Assembly (NCBI RefSeq): GCF_964340395.1
Contig: NC_135550.1
Span: 13,668,408-13,732,407, forward strand
Length of the DNA: 64,000 nt
Direction of reading: 5' to 3'
DNA from: Glandiceps talaboti
Taxonomy: Eukaryota; Hemichordata; Enteropneusta; Spengelidae
The notes beneath the pieces are model-generated. The model saw only the letters and a program-made list of their open reading frames with translations, had not been told where the DNA came from and did not search any database. This document shows positions 33,801-48,250 of the stretch, in pieces. How positions within the stretch are numbered: position 1 is the stretch's first letter; each line of letters opens with the position of its first letter. The translations under genes and the position numbers were made by a program.

Positions 33801-36800
33801 GCTCAGTATGTTGTTAATTTTTTGGAACAAAATTATGAATTCCACTTTTATATCTGTTTCCTTAGGTTAAGAAAGAAGAACAGAAGAAAGAATCTAAAAA
33901 ATACACCGTTAAACCGCCCAAAGATTTGAGGAGTAAATTCATCCTCAAACAGGAACATAGAAAGATTGAGGAGCAGGAGAAAGAAGAGGAAAAGAGGAGA
34001 AAGGAAGAGGAGGAAAAACAAGCAGTAGGTTCACAGATGAATCTAAAATATTAAGGGATTGTCTCAGACTGTTGTATAAATACGAAATCTATAAAAACTA
34101 AGTTGTCGCTCCCTTTAAAAACAATAAATGTTATCCAAGAATACAAAACAGATAATATATGCTTTCTTTTTTGCTACATTAGTCTTTTTATCATTTCGTC
34201 AAAATTTCAAATTTTTTCAAGATTTATTCTATACTGGCAGCAATGACGTGTCAGTCGGTATGTAGTTGCTGGCAGTATTGCATCAATTTTGATAATTTGT
34301 AAAATGTATGCCTTCGATTCAGCATGAAAATGGTCACTGTAGTTTGGGTGAACATTTGGAACATTGAAATTCTGTTTGTGGCCACTATAGTGTGTTAACG
34401 CGACCTCTGTATAGCCATTTAGAAAGGGTGAAAAATAAATGTTCATAATTAACATTGCCAAAGCCCGCCCTCTAGCCTTCCATCTATTAAAAAAATCTGA
34501 TTTTGCTTCATGGAATTATGCAAGCACTACAGCCTGAGACAATCCCTAATATTGTTCATTTTTTGTTTTTGAATTCAATTGTTTTACTTCAATTTCGTAC
34601 AAGACTTGTTGGTAGTAACTGATGCATTCTTGTGTTTTTACATTTAATTGTATTACAGAAACTACTTGCAGAGCAAGAGGTTTGTAATGAAAAAAAAAAT
34701 TATTCAGGTCAAAATTTGCACACCCTGGTTTTAATGACATTTTAATAGTTACAGAGCATGCCCTGCCCTTTCATACACACATACACACCATCACAAACAC
34801 ACTGATGCAGTGTTGTCCTCCCACTCAAACTATTAATCTGGTAATTGAAACTTCGGTTTTCTAGGATATACACAAACTGAAACTATTGTTGCAACATGTT
34901 GATAATGGACGTTGGTTTAATTATAGTATCAGTACCTGTCTCTGAAAACTAGTTTATTTTAATAGAGTTACATGAACTTGCACTGCTGTTTTGTGACTTC
35001 CAATGTTTACACTACCTTGATCACAGGGTGATTTACAATCACACAACAGCGAAACCACTATCACCCACTTGTGTAATGTACCACATTGAAGAACAATAGA
35101 TTTAGTTTGCGTCTATCTTAGTAAACCAAAGGCTGGATTACCAGTGTTATAAATCCCATAGATTCCAGTATTCTGCACTGTTTACTATTCATCCCAACCC
35201 CCAACCCTGAATAAGGTGATGATGGAATAAAAATCATTAGAACCATGGACTGCTGTTTGTCATATTTTCTTGTTTGTAGTTTTTCTTCTGCAGCATTATT
35301 CCCTAAAACCTCAAATTTGACCTAATAACCCTAATAACCCTATTCACAGGAACTGGAAAAGCCTCCCCCAGATGACTTATATGGTCTGCGTATACACAGT
35401 TGGGTCCTGGTTTTGTCTGGTAAACGTGAAGTACCAGAGAACTTCTTCATTGAACCATTGACCGGCAATTCCTTCCCAACTACTGATGTAAATTTCCTCG
35501 GCATTGAGTCACTGTGGAATAATTACAATTACTGGGTGTGCATGCAGGATTGTTCAGAAGGTTGCAAGGTAAGAGGATATATTATAACGCAGGTATTCTT
35601 AAAGTGGCCATATGGATGAAAATTGCGTATTTATTTTGGGATTTTTAATTTATAAAACAACTTTACTATGTTTTTCTACTTGAAAACACAGTGTGAAATA
35701 ACATACACCAAGTCCTTGTTTGTAACTCAATTATTTGAAAAAAAAAGATGCAAACAGTGTAAAAGTTTATTATTGTATGTACAATAACAAACACATTACA
35801 CATATTTTTAATGTTTTGCTATTTATTATGTTACAAACAAGGACATTGTCACAGTGGTGTATGTTATTTCACACTGTGTTTTCAAGTAGAAAAATATAGT
35901 AAATTTGTTTTATAAATTAAAAATCCAAAATAAATACCCAATTTTCATCCATATGGCCATTTTAAAATGGAGGGTGGGTTTGTTTTAAGGGAGGAACCTC
36001 TTTATTAAGTTTGAGCATAGACAGTGTCCACTGTCTATGGTTTGAGGTAGTGAAACAGTCATCCAGGTTTTTCGACAGCGTTGGCATCTAGTATTGCTGT
36101 CAAATACTATATTTTCAAGAGTTTTCACTTTCACTGAAAAGAGAAATTGGCTATTTTTATCTGGACTTAATTTTCACAGATTTAGCCATAAAAAATATTT
36201 TCAAGGATTTTATTTTAGCTGAAAACCACACTAGTGAAAACAACTTGATAAAAAATACCAAGTGAAATATTGTATTTGACAGTTTTCCAAATGTACCTAG
36301 TAGTTTTTTATCAGTAGCTGTGTCCCTGCTGATAATGGAGTATCATGGAAATAGAAATAAAAGGACTTCGTTTCTGAAGGCTATGTGTATCTTTGAAGGG
36401 CCGTTTCTTTTATCTAAATTCTCGCTATTTCAAAAGACGCACAGCACATTTTTCATCTTGACTGTAGAAATAAGTGTTTCTAAATAGGTATGCCAGGGGG
36501 CACAAACGTGACTTATTAAAAAACGAAGCTAATAACCATAGTCACCATTCTCACAATTTACATACACTTGCCAAATCAAATACATATTTTTTTTTGATAT
36601 GACAAGTTTACTTATTAAATACTGAGTGTTTTTTGACTTTCAGTGCAAGAATGAAGCCATTATCTTTAAAAAAAAAAAATCTTAAATTTTACTTTGAACA
36701 AATGGAAATAAGTTATTAGCTGCATTTAGAATAAACATTACTGCATGTTAGATTGTGGAGAATTACACCTCGGCTACCTTATCTCAGGACCTCCCGTTGT

Positions 36801-39800
36801 TATCTACATTTTGTACATAGCCAGTAATTGCTGTAATCACAATTACAAAGGTTCCCCATGTCTTATGACAGTAATAGAAATGCTAGTCTCTTTTATAGCC
36901 ATTTATGTTACATAGTTTTAGTGTGAGGGTTTTTTTTCCCAACACTTTATTTTGTGACATGTTTCTTCCTTGTAAATACCAAGTTCCCTTTCATACTGTA
37001 TGACATTGAAAAGTCATTCTTACAACTATAGACATCATAAATCATAAATTATTAGTCTAAGTTGTGACTGTAGACCTCTAGTGTCAGCTCTACAACTTAT
37101 TGCTAAAAGGGAACACCACTCTATCTAGGAATATAAAAGCATTTTTTTCAACTTTGGTTTCTGTAGAGTCATTTCTTGCTTTTACCATCTCTTACAATAC
37201 ATTAAATTACATTATATTATAGCATTACCAATTCCAGTGAATTTTGTGACGTCATCGCTGTACATTATTACTGATAATGTACTCCATTATTGGGCATCGC
37301 GGCCCCGGAACGAGCATAACAATACAAGCTTATTTGTTCTGTTTCTTCATACGACTAGGTATTTTTTCGAAATGTATGTTGTTACTTATGATTGTCATTT
37401 CCACTGTTTAAAAATACAACGCATTCATGAAACAAGTTTGCCTTCACAGCAGTTCATTGAAGTGTATATGTGTGTGTACGTGTACGTACGTGTGTCGCTA
37501 TGATTAGTATTCAGCTTCCGGGCCGAACATGGCAGACGATGTTCAGCGCTGTGTATATTATATGTTGTTTTGCGTTTCTCGGTCTACAAATTCACTGGAA
37601 TCGGCAAAACTATAAAATAATAACAATAATGTATGCCCTCCCAGTCCATAATGGACTCAAGCAAACTTTGCACTCCATAATGGGCTCGGCTGTCGCCTCG
37701 CCCATTATGTCGTTCAAAGTTTGCTTTCGTCCATTATGGGCTGGGAGGGCATACATTATTGTTTAAATATTATATTGACAAGAAAAACTGAGATGACAGT
37801 TGTTCCTCATTTACTTTCCAGTGTAGTTTCTACCCATGGACATGCATTGCCTCATGGGAGTCAGCAGATATGAATATGCAATAGCTGAACATGAATATTC
37901 ATGACTCCCTCCAATAACACAATTATGAATTAATTCAAAAAGTGCTAATAAAGATCACAATGAAATAAAGTGTACAATTGCAGCTATTACAAAGAAGTAA
38001 ACTACAGTAAAAATGCATTTTCAGTATCTGTGGGATTAGAGTTGGGGAGAGATGTGGAGTGTAACTTCATGCTCATTAAGTATTGACTATACTGTCTATT
38101 GTTTTATCCTTGAATGACATCATATCGTGTATATTTCTGGATGTCCTTTCAGTTTGGGTTGTACAATTCTTAACTCGCACAACATTTATTGTTTTTTGTT
38201 TTATTTTACAGAACCTTATCTTTGATCTTGGTGATTGTGCAAAGTGGGAGTACATGTTCCCACAAACAGAGAAACCAATATTGACAATACCAGATGCTGA
38301 GGAAGATGCCCTGGATTTTGATGATGAAGAGGTATGTTGTTTGTCAAAAGATTTCTCTATCATTTGCCTTGTCTGGTCAATATTCTGCTATCGATTCTGA
38401 AAATTCAATAGAAAATGCACATGTTGTAGACAGGTGCCTGAGTATTATTGATCATTAGTTTATAATTGGACATTTTTGGGAAACATAAATCAATATTTTG
38501 TCTGTTTACTTGATGTTATTACACGGTCTCAATTTCAAACAAGATTGTTTTGCATACACGTTGGTAATGGAGACTGTTAGTTTTTTGTTTTTTATACAAG
38601 CAAAGTAGAAATGATATATCATTTATTAAATTGGCAATTTCCACTTCATCATGAAACAGTGGGTTTAGTTCTCACAATTCATGTGGATTTCAATACTATA
38701 GTAAAAGACGACAAAAAAAAAACGAGAAGGAAAAATGTATTTAGAGTGTACTTGCAGAGTCTCAATTAACAACATGTTGTTTTGTATTATTAAACTTAAA
38801 GTGGCTTAATCTAAATTCAGAATATTTTCTACCTGAGTGACATACTTACATAAAACCTAAAACTACACACCATTTTCACATACGTTGCATGCCACTGACT
38901 TTACCAGTTAACTGGATTTGATGGTGAATATCTACCATACATGATTTTTAATATGTTGGCCACTGACTTGACCTGATTACGATTAGTGGAATCCTAATGT
39001 TGATACATGCCTTTGATGACATTAAAATCATCCCCTGGTTATTGTTAGCTCAGTTGAAGGCATAAAAAGGGTTTCCTCAACATTTTAGTGTACATAGTAC
39101 TAAATTATACATGTATTATTATAAAGGGAAACACCACGGATACAAGGACATTTTTGTAAATTTTGAGTCTGAAGAATCGTCTCATTACATAAGTTTTGTA
39201 TAATAGGCAAGAAACACCAAATTGAAACTTTTGTCACTGTCGTTGTTCTAGCAGTGATTCCAAATTGTTTCACAATTATACAGTTTCAATACCTGTAAGT
39301 AGACTACTACAGGCACCTATTAATATGCCGTAAATGTAACCCCCCCCCCCCCCCCAATAATGTGTAAACTCAACGTTCCATCTTTATCATTGTATCTACT
39401 TTGAAAGGATGAAGAAAAGGAAGAGGAGAAACACCTGGACTTACCTCCGTCATGGGTTCAACCATTTGAGCTGTCTCTGAGAGAATTCCAGACACGGTGC
39501 CCTCTAGGAAAGAAGACCCTACTCTATAAGAGAGCCAGACTAGAGAAGTTTGCAGAGTACCTAATGAGGGATGGACTGGTGACAAAACTATCGATATATG
39601 ATGATAAAGAATGTAAGTGACAATATTCTGTCTGTCCATCGGTATTCTAAATTTTACCCAAATTATACTGTAAATTTTTTTTATCTATCAGTTGGAGACA
39701 AGTCTTTCTGTACTTTTGCATACAATCACTCTAACCTGTGATTAGATATATATGTTACCAGCGGGAGATATACATTACTGACTGATCACTTTAGTGTATG

Positions 39801-42216
39801 ATATGATGAGGTTTCAATGTTGATGGCATGCTGACAGCAATCTCATTAGATATTGCACTGTTCAGGTTTCATGCAGTTATTAGTAAGAGCGAAGGATATA
39901 GTTTACAGTTAGCATTTATATGTCGTATCAAGGGTTTATCATAAAGCCGTGGAATTTGAAACCGTACTGTGGATAATTATTGGAAAAGTCCTGGAGTTTG
40001 AAACTATTCTGAGGACGATTCACGGAAAGTGTTGGAATTTGAAACTGTTTTGTGGATAATTCCTGGAATTTGAAACCACTCTGAGGAATAATTCTCGGAA
40101 TGTCCCGGAATTTGAAACCATTCTGTGATTAATTCTTGATTTATTTAATCTTTTCCGGAATCTCCTGGAAATTTTTTTATTTAAATTAAATGAAATGAAC
40201 TGTCATAGATATTTTAAATATATTATTGCCTGACAAGTACACGTACGTTCTGTTGCAATAACTCAAATGACAGTATGGTGGTGAGATATACTTCAAAATG
40301 TCTGATGGAAAATGACTAAAAAAAAACTCTTGATATGTTTATGAAATTATCCTCGATATGTACATGTGTATGTTATCGATAGAAAGAACCATGTTACTAT
40401 GTACTACAATACTTCAATCTTTTATAGATCTACGTAATCTTCCCAATTCTCACTATCATTCCTCAACCCTTCAAAATTGTAAGATTTTCTCCCATCATTT
40501 ATAAAACTCTAAAATTTTCAAAATGTTGCATTTTTTAGAATTTAGATTTTTTTAGGATTTAAAAAAGATTATCTGTGGTCTTGAGTCCAGTGACAACCGA
40601 GTTTTAGTTTTTGACGACCAAAATCAAGTTACAGTGGTCCCACTTATTATTTTCAAAGTGTGACAGAATTATGTTGTAGTTTGAAAAAGTATAAATTACT
40701 GTTGATTATTCAGTGAATTCATCAGATTCATTCTAAATTGCAGATATTGCAAGAAATTTTAGTCAAAATTTTGTTTTTTGGTATTTCTGTAAGATGAAAT
40801 ATACAATATATGAAGACAAAAAGTGCAGGAAAGCTGGAAATGAGGAAATTGTAGTGACTGAAATATTCACCCCTGTTATCTTGTTGTGGAGGACCACCAA
40901 AACCTGAAACTGGTGGTCTAAGTCATGGAACACTGACTTCCTTACAAAGTGCATTTCAAACTCTGAAAAATATCCTAGGTAGAAATTAGAATTGAGGACA
41001 CGACTACCAGCACTGCACAGCTGTGTGATGCCACTAGCATACAATGTATATGATGACAGCTAATAGCTAGTAGCAGTTCGTTATAAAAAAAAAATGTGAA
41101 CGTCTTTTGAAGTGTTACAAATGTTTCCATCAAATCTAAGTAGCCTTCATTCGAAAATGATTAATATTGCCTGCTGACATAATGAAACTGGCCAGATGGT
41201 TGAAGATTGAAAGTATTTTATGGCAGTGACTTGATAGATATTGAGTGCAGTACATTAGATACATACGATCTCTAGGAGATCACATTTCAGCCGTACGATC
41301 TACCTGCATACCGTAATTACTGTAACTATTAATGCACGAATCTTTCTTCAAGTTGTTCTTATCCCTCCTATTTCAACATTCTGTACCTTGACGTAAAACC
41401 ACTATGACTATACTTGAAGCTTGTATATATGTTTAAATACGTGTCTAACAAGTCTATATGTGCACAACTTGAAAAAGTATCCATTATAGAAATATAACAC
41501 TTGAAAGTTTGATAAATTGGACAGTTCAGTATTAGATAAAGACAGTATTAAACTTTAGAAGTTGTAAATATGTTAATATGTACATGGGAGTCGTTCACTC
41601 AATCTTATCTAATCCAATATTACAGACTAAGAATTATTGTAAATATTTAATGTGTACATTTCCTGCAATGTATCACAAACCATAGGCTCTGTTACTTACA
41701 GGTAAACCTTATTTTTAGCTTTCGGTTTCAAATTTTGAGAAAATCATATGCAGTGTACCTCTCTTTCTTATACTTGTTGTAATACCTAAGGGTTGTCATG
41801 GCTGCATTATGACAATCTAGTATTGCCTGATATTATGATAACAACACATTGTAATGAGAACATATTTACAATGGTGTAAAAACAACAAAACATAAGACAG
41901 TACTAGCTGATATTTGATATTTGTATAAGGGTATTCTTATTTAGTTTTCTGTTTCTCATGATCTGGTCAACACTTTATTTCTTGAGTCTGAAAAATCATG
42001 CCGTCTACGTGTATGGTTGGATCAGAAAAAACATAATGTCACAGATGGCAGTGTACACTAATTCACACACATATCTTGGCAAAAGTTTATTTATAGCTGA
42101 AATTCATCTTTTAATAAACCATGAGTGTCCTTCTTACTTTTTTAATTGTCATTTCTAAGGCATCCAGACTTTGACAAGTATGATTATGAATGGAAAGTAT
42201 CACCAACCTGTGTATA

Positions 42217-42277
<61 letters not shown>

Positions 42278-42565
42278 TTTATTTCTTTTACCTTTTTTTC
42301 TTTTAACTGACAGACATTATAAAAAGAAACAAAAAAAAGAAGAAAAGTGTCAGTCTCCAGGATATCACAGCAAATTAAATATAGTTTTCACTGTTCTTTT
42401 TTATTTTACCATATATGACAGTAAACAGCCTAGTCCAAGTTAAGGAATGGTACTCCAACAGAAATGATAAATTAGACTTACGTGTGCATAATCACAGAAA
42501 TGGTGCAGTAACTGAGTATTATCTGAAAGGTAGACCAAGGAATCTCAAAGGTAAGATTTTACTTG

Positions 42566-42630
<65 letters not shown>

Positions 42631-45600
42631 CTATGTGTGTATGTGCCTGTGTGTGTGTGTGCATGTGTATGTATGTGTATATATGTGTATGCTTGCATGT
42701 GAGTGACAAGTTTGTTTGAACATCAGGTCTAATATACATACATGTATGTATGAAGTGTATGTATTAGCATGTTTTACTTATAATTATATACTTCTAACAT
42801 TAACCTATTTCATTGAAGTTTAATATCTTTTTTGTACTTATATACCCAAATAGCATTGTAAATTTTCTGTACAGACATGGATGTCTGTACCTTATCTTAT
42901 CTGTGTATGTATACAATCTTTAGACATAAGATTTACACGACTTGTGTGGGTGTATGTGTGACTGCTAGAAGTCTCTTTGAAAGTTGGCACTTATGCATGG
43001 ATGGATGTTGTCTTCTTCTGCCGATTAATGTACGTGTGTGAGAGAGAGAGAGAGACAAAGTGTATTTGAACATCAGCTCTCATGTATGGATCGATGTTCT
43101 CTCAGAGACAAGATTGTGCGTAATGTGAGTGGGTGTGTGGGTGTGATAGTTTGATGTCACCTGTCATATCAGTATTTGTGTTCTCACAAAGGTTAGAATA
43201 AGTGTGTGTGTGTGTGTGCATGTGTGTGTGTACATGTGTGTGTGTTTGTATGTATGTGTGTGTCACTGAAGTATTCATGGTTGAACATCAGTTGTCATGT
43301 ACATGTACATCAACAACTTATTAAAAACAATATCAAATATAACAATAGAATGTATTTTACAGTTCATCAAACTTGTTAAAATTTATTATCTCATGAATTT
43401 GATAAATGATTCCTAAAAAAAAAACTATTTGACAACTGTCAATAGGCGAAACAAAACAAAATAATGTGTTTCCAATAACCTGGCCGACTCTAGTTTATTT
43501 AATTTTATTAATCCTAAACATTTTTTAACATTTAAAAACCAAAAGATAAGAAATTCTGTATCTTCTTGACCTTCATGCCCGTCTGTTTTCTTTCCCAAGT
43601 GATGTCTGTACATATTTCATCAAAAACTACATACATGTATATCACAGAAGGGATATTCTGACCGACATTGCGTTTGTTTTTACCTACGTACCCTGCTTTC
43701 TGAGGCGACCGTCATGTTATCGGAAAAACGCACAATTATTTTTTCTTCGCCTTGTTGAATGTCATTACTCTGTGTGTGTGATGTAAAATTCAGCAAAGAC
43801 AAACACATAGAAAACTAACATCTGTTTTTCTATTTCACCTAGAACACATTTACAAAGCTTTGACACCTGGTCCAGAAAGTGAACGTACCATGATATTTTA
43901 CAATCATGCCAGAGTTGATGGTTTAGTCAAACGTGAAGAGACACCGACAGAATTGACTGAACATTTCATCAACCGGGATGATTTCCTGTTCTACCGACAT
44001 GTTGAATTTGGTAAAAGACAGAAAAAATTAGAACCTGCAGGATCATCAAGTTCTAATGCAAGACCAATTAATGTAAGTCAGTCTATCAACTGTATAATGT
44101 ATTATCCTGTAAAGTGTTTTCTGCATGTACCACAATCGTTTATAGCATCCATATCAAGTACAACCCATAACACCAAAGTAAAGCATTTTCTGTATGTACC
44201 ACAATCGTTTATAGCATCCATATCAAGTACAACCCATAACACCAAAGTAAAGCATTTTCTGTATGTACCACAATCGTTTATAGCATCCATATCAAGTACA
44301 ACCCATAACACCAAAGTAAAGTGTTTTCTGCATGTACCACAATCGTTTATAGCATCCATATCAAGTACAACCCATAACACCAAAGTAAAGCACTTTCTGC
44401 ATGTACCACAATCGTTTATAGCATCCATATCAAGTACAACCCATAACACCAAAGTAAAGCCTTTCTGTATGTACCACAATCATTTATAGCATCCATATCA
44501 AGTACAACCCATAACACCAAAGTAAAGCATTTTCTGTATGTACCACAATCGTTTACAGCATCCATATCAAGTACAACCCATAACACCAAAGTAAAGCACT
44601 TTCTGTATGTACCACAATCGTTTATAGCATCCATATCAAGTACAACCCATAACACCAAAGTAAAGCACTTTCTGTATGTACCACAATCGTTTATAGCATC
44701 CATATCAAGTACAACCCATAACACCAAAGTAAAGCACTTTCTGTATGTACCACAATCGTTTATAGCATCCATATCAAGTACAACCCATAACACCAAAGTA
44801 AAGCACTTTCTGTATGTACCACAATCGTTTATAGCATCCATATCAAGTACAACCCATAACACCAAAGTAAAGTGTTTTCTGTATACACCACTATCATTTA
44901 TAGCATCCATATCAAGTACAACCCATAACACCAAAGTAAAGTGTTTTCTGTATGTACCACAATCATTTATAGCATCCATATCAAGTACAACCCATAACAC
45001 CAAAGTAAAGTGTTTTCTGTATGTACCACAATCATTTATAGCATCCATATCAAGTACAACCCATAACACCAAAGTAAAGCCTTTCTGTATGTACCACAAT
45101 CGTTTATAGCATCCATATCAAGTACAACCCATAACACCAAAGTAAAGCACTTTCTGTATGTACCACAATCGTTTATAGCATCCATATCAAGTACAACCCA
45201 TAACACCAAAGTAAAGCACTTTCTGTATGTACCACAATCATTTATAGCATCCATATCAAGTACAACCCATAACACCAAAGTAAAGTGTTTTCTGTATGTA
45301 CCACAATCATTTATAGCATCCATATCAAGTACAACCCATAACACCAAAGTAAAGTGTTTTCTGTATGTACCACAATCATTTATAGCATCCATATCAAGTA
45401 CAACCCATAACACCAAAGTAAAGCCTTTCTGTATGTACCACAATCGTTTATAGCATCCATATCAAGTACAACCCATAACACCAAAGTAAAGCACTTTCTG
45501 TATGTACCACAATCGTTTATAGCATCCATATCAAGTACAACCCATAACACCAAAGTAAAGCACTTTCTGTATGTACCACAATCATTTATAGCATCCATAT

Positions 45601-48214
45601 CAAGTACAACCCATAACACCAAAGTAAAGTGTTTTCTGTATGTACCACAATCATTTATAGCATCCATATCAAGTACAACCCATAACACCAAAGTAAAGTG
45701 TTTTCTGTATGTACCACAATCGTTTGTAGCATCCATATCAACTACAACCCATAACACCAAAGTAAAGCATTTTCTGTATGTACCACAATCATTTATAGCA
45801 TCCATATCAAGTACAACCCATAACACCAAAGTAAAGCCTTTCTGTATGTACCACAATCGTTTATAGCATCCATATCAAGTACAACCCATAACACCAAAGT
45901 AAAGCATTTTCTGTATGTACCAGAATCATTTATAGCATCCATATCAAGTACAACCCATAACACCAAAGTAAAGCGTTTCCTGTATGTACCACAATCGTTT
46001 ATAGCATCCATATCAAGTACAACCCATAACACCAAAGTAAAGCATTTTCTGTATGTACCACAATTATTTATAGCATCCATATCAAGTACAACCCATAACA
46101 CCAAAGTAAAGCATTTTCTGTATGTACCACAATTATTTATAGCATCCATATCAAGTACAACCCATAACACCAAAGTAAAGCATTTTCTGTATGTACCACA
46201 ATCATTTATAGCATCCATATCAAGTACAACCTATAACACCAAAGTAAAGCATTTTCTGTATGTACCACAATCATTTATAGCATCCATATCAAGTACAACC
46301 TATAACACCAAAGTAAAGCATTTTCTGTATGTACCACAATCATTTATAGCATCCATATCAAGTACAACCCATAACACCAAAGTAAAGCACTTTCTGTATG
46401 TACCACAATCATTTATAGCATCCATATCAAGTACAACCTATAACACCAAAGTAAAGCATTTTCTGTATGTACCACAATCATTTATAGCATCCATATCAAG
46501 TACAACCCATAACACCAAAGTAAAGCATTTTCTGTATGTACCACAATCATTTATAGCATTTGGCTCAACAATTTATCGAGTTTAAATAAAGTCAAACAAA
46601 CAAACAAACAAACAAACAAACAATACTAATCAAAACATCATGACAATTATCTTATAAATCTATTTGTATTTTCTATATTTTCTACAGAAAATTGTGGATA
46701 AATTTCACCGTAATAGAGCTAAACCAGCCAATGAGGATGTTGCGGAGAGAGTGTTTTTGATTGCTGAGGATCGCATACAGCTGACCTTCCATCATGAAGA
46801 CACCAAGATTTCTGCATCTACCAGGGAGTTTCTGAAACCACCAAATGCCAACGACAAGGGATCTGTCTTACAAATGACACCTGATATGACGACTACATTC
46901 CAAGTAAGTATTTTAAAATGCTTTTAATACGTCATCATGTTCGTCATACCTAGTATCTGTTTGTGTGTAATTCATGCATTGAGCCCATGCATGCAAATCA
47001 TGCCCTGGTCCACATTGTGCAAATATTGCAATGGCGCACACGTCAGTATCTGTTTGCACAGTGGTTCAGTTTTGATTTTTTGATTTTCACGATATCTTTA
47101 TGTTTTTGAGCATAAAATAATGTTTCACTATCAATCTACAAAAAATGTATGTGGTTATGTGATTCAAATGATGTTTCTGTGCCACTATATATGGTATTGT
47201 ATATGATAAAACCTTTACAGCCTAAATTTGGGTTTTGTAGACCTCGGTAGTACTACCTACCTACCCTCCTAAAGTCAAGCCGTTCTGCCCTACCACCTCG
47301 GTTCACGAAACCCATACCTGGGCCATAAAGTTATAATATTACTGTCATTGTTAAGTTGAATGACAATAACTTTTCATTAAAAACTTGTTAAGACAAAATT
47401 CCTCTTATATTAATCTATTACCTAAAAGTGCACAGATGATAACTTGCAAATTGATAGTGATCGATACATGTGTCGATGTACTATTTGTATAATATTATAT
47501 ATCACAATATCAGAAACATTATTGCATAATACCTACATGCTAAGAAGCGTACAAGTGTTCCATGTACACAGTCACATGAATGAACAGATATCTTTTTACA
47601 AAATTTCTTGTTTTAGATATTACTTATGTAATAATATAACAGAATCCCATGACTCGTTAATGTTGGTGCTCAGGGGTATAGTGCACTCACTGTGCTGGAG
47701 CTGTTCTCTGCTGCACTTTCTCAAACATAGGGAGTGAAAGTATGGCAGTAAAGAACACACTAAGATGCAAATACTCCAAGTACACCACACTGGCACTCAT
47801 ACTTTATGGTGTACTTTTCATCATCAAATTTTTATGTAGAACTTACAATTACATGTAAAGAAAAAATCGAATTTTGAAGTTACCCATGATACATTCTGTT
47901 TTTCATCATTTCAGGTTGATAATACATCTAAAACCCCGAAAAACCTGGTGATTTATCAAATGCTTGTACACTTGATAGAGAATGAGGAGGGTACAATTAA
48001 CAGTGTACGAGAATGCGAGGAAGAGGTAAGACAGATATAATTATGAATTATGACAATCTCAAAACACCGATGAAAGATTCTGTCTGTCTTAGTATTCAAC
48101 AATCATCTCTTCAACGTACACTTTACTTCACTATGACAGACAGGGTCACTAACTTACACAAACTGTAATGCATGTTTGTCGTCATATTGTCTAGATTTGT
48201 GGCTTCAAGAGACA

Positions 48215-48250
<36 letters not shown>

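Noticed and set aside
44102-46218. Long minus-strand frames with a 23-residue repeat (TLVLWVVLDMDAINDCG)
   Set aside because: They result from a 69-bp intronic minisatellite whose unit length is a multiple of three; 68-bp units break the frame, and the DRC7 exons flank the array.
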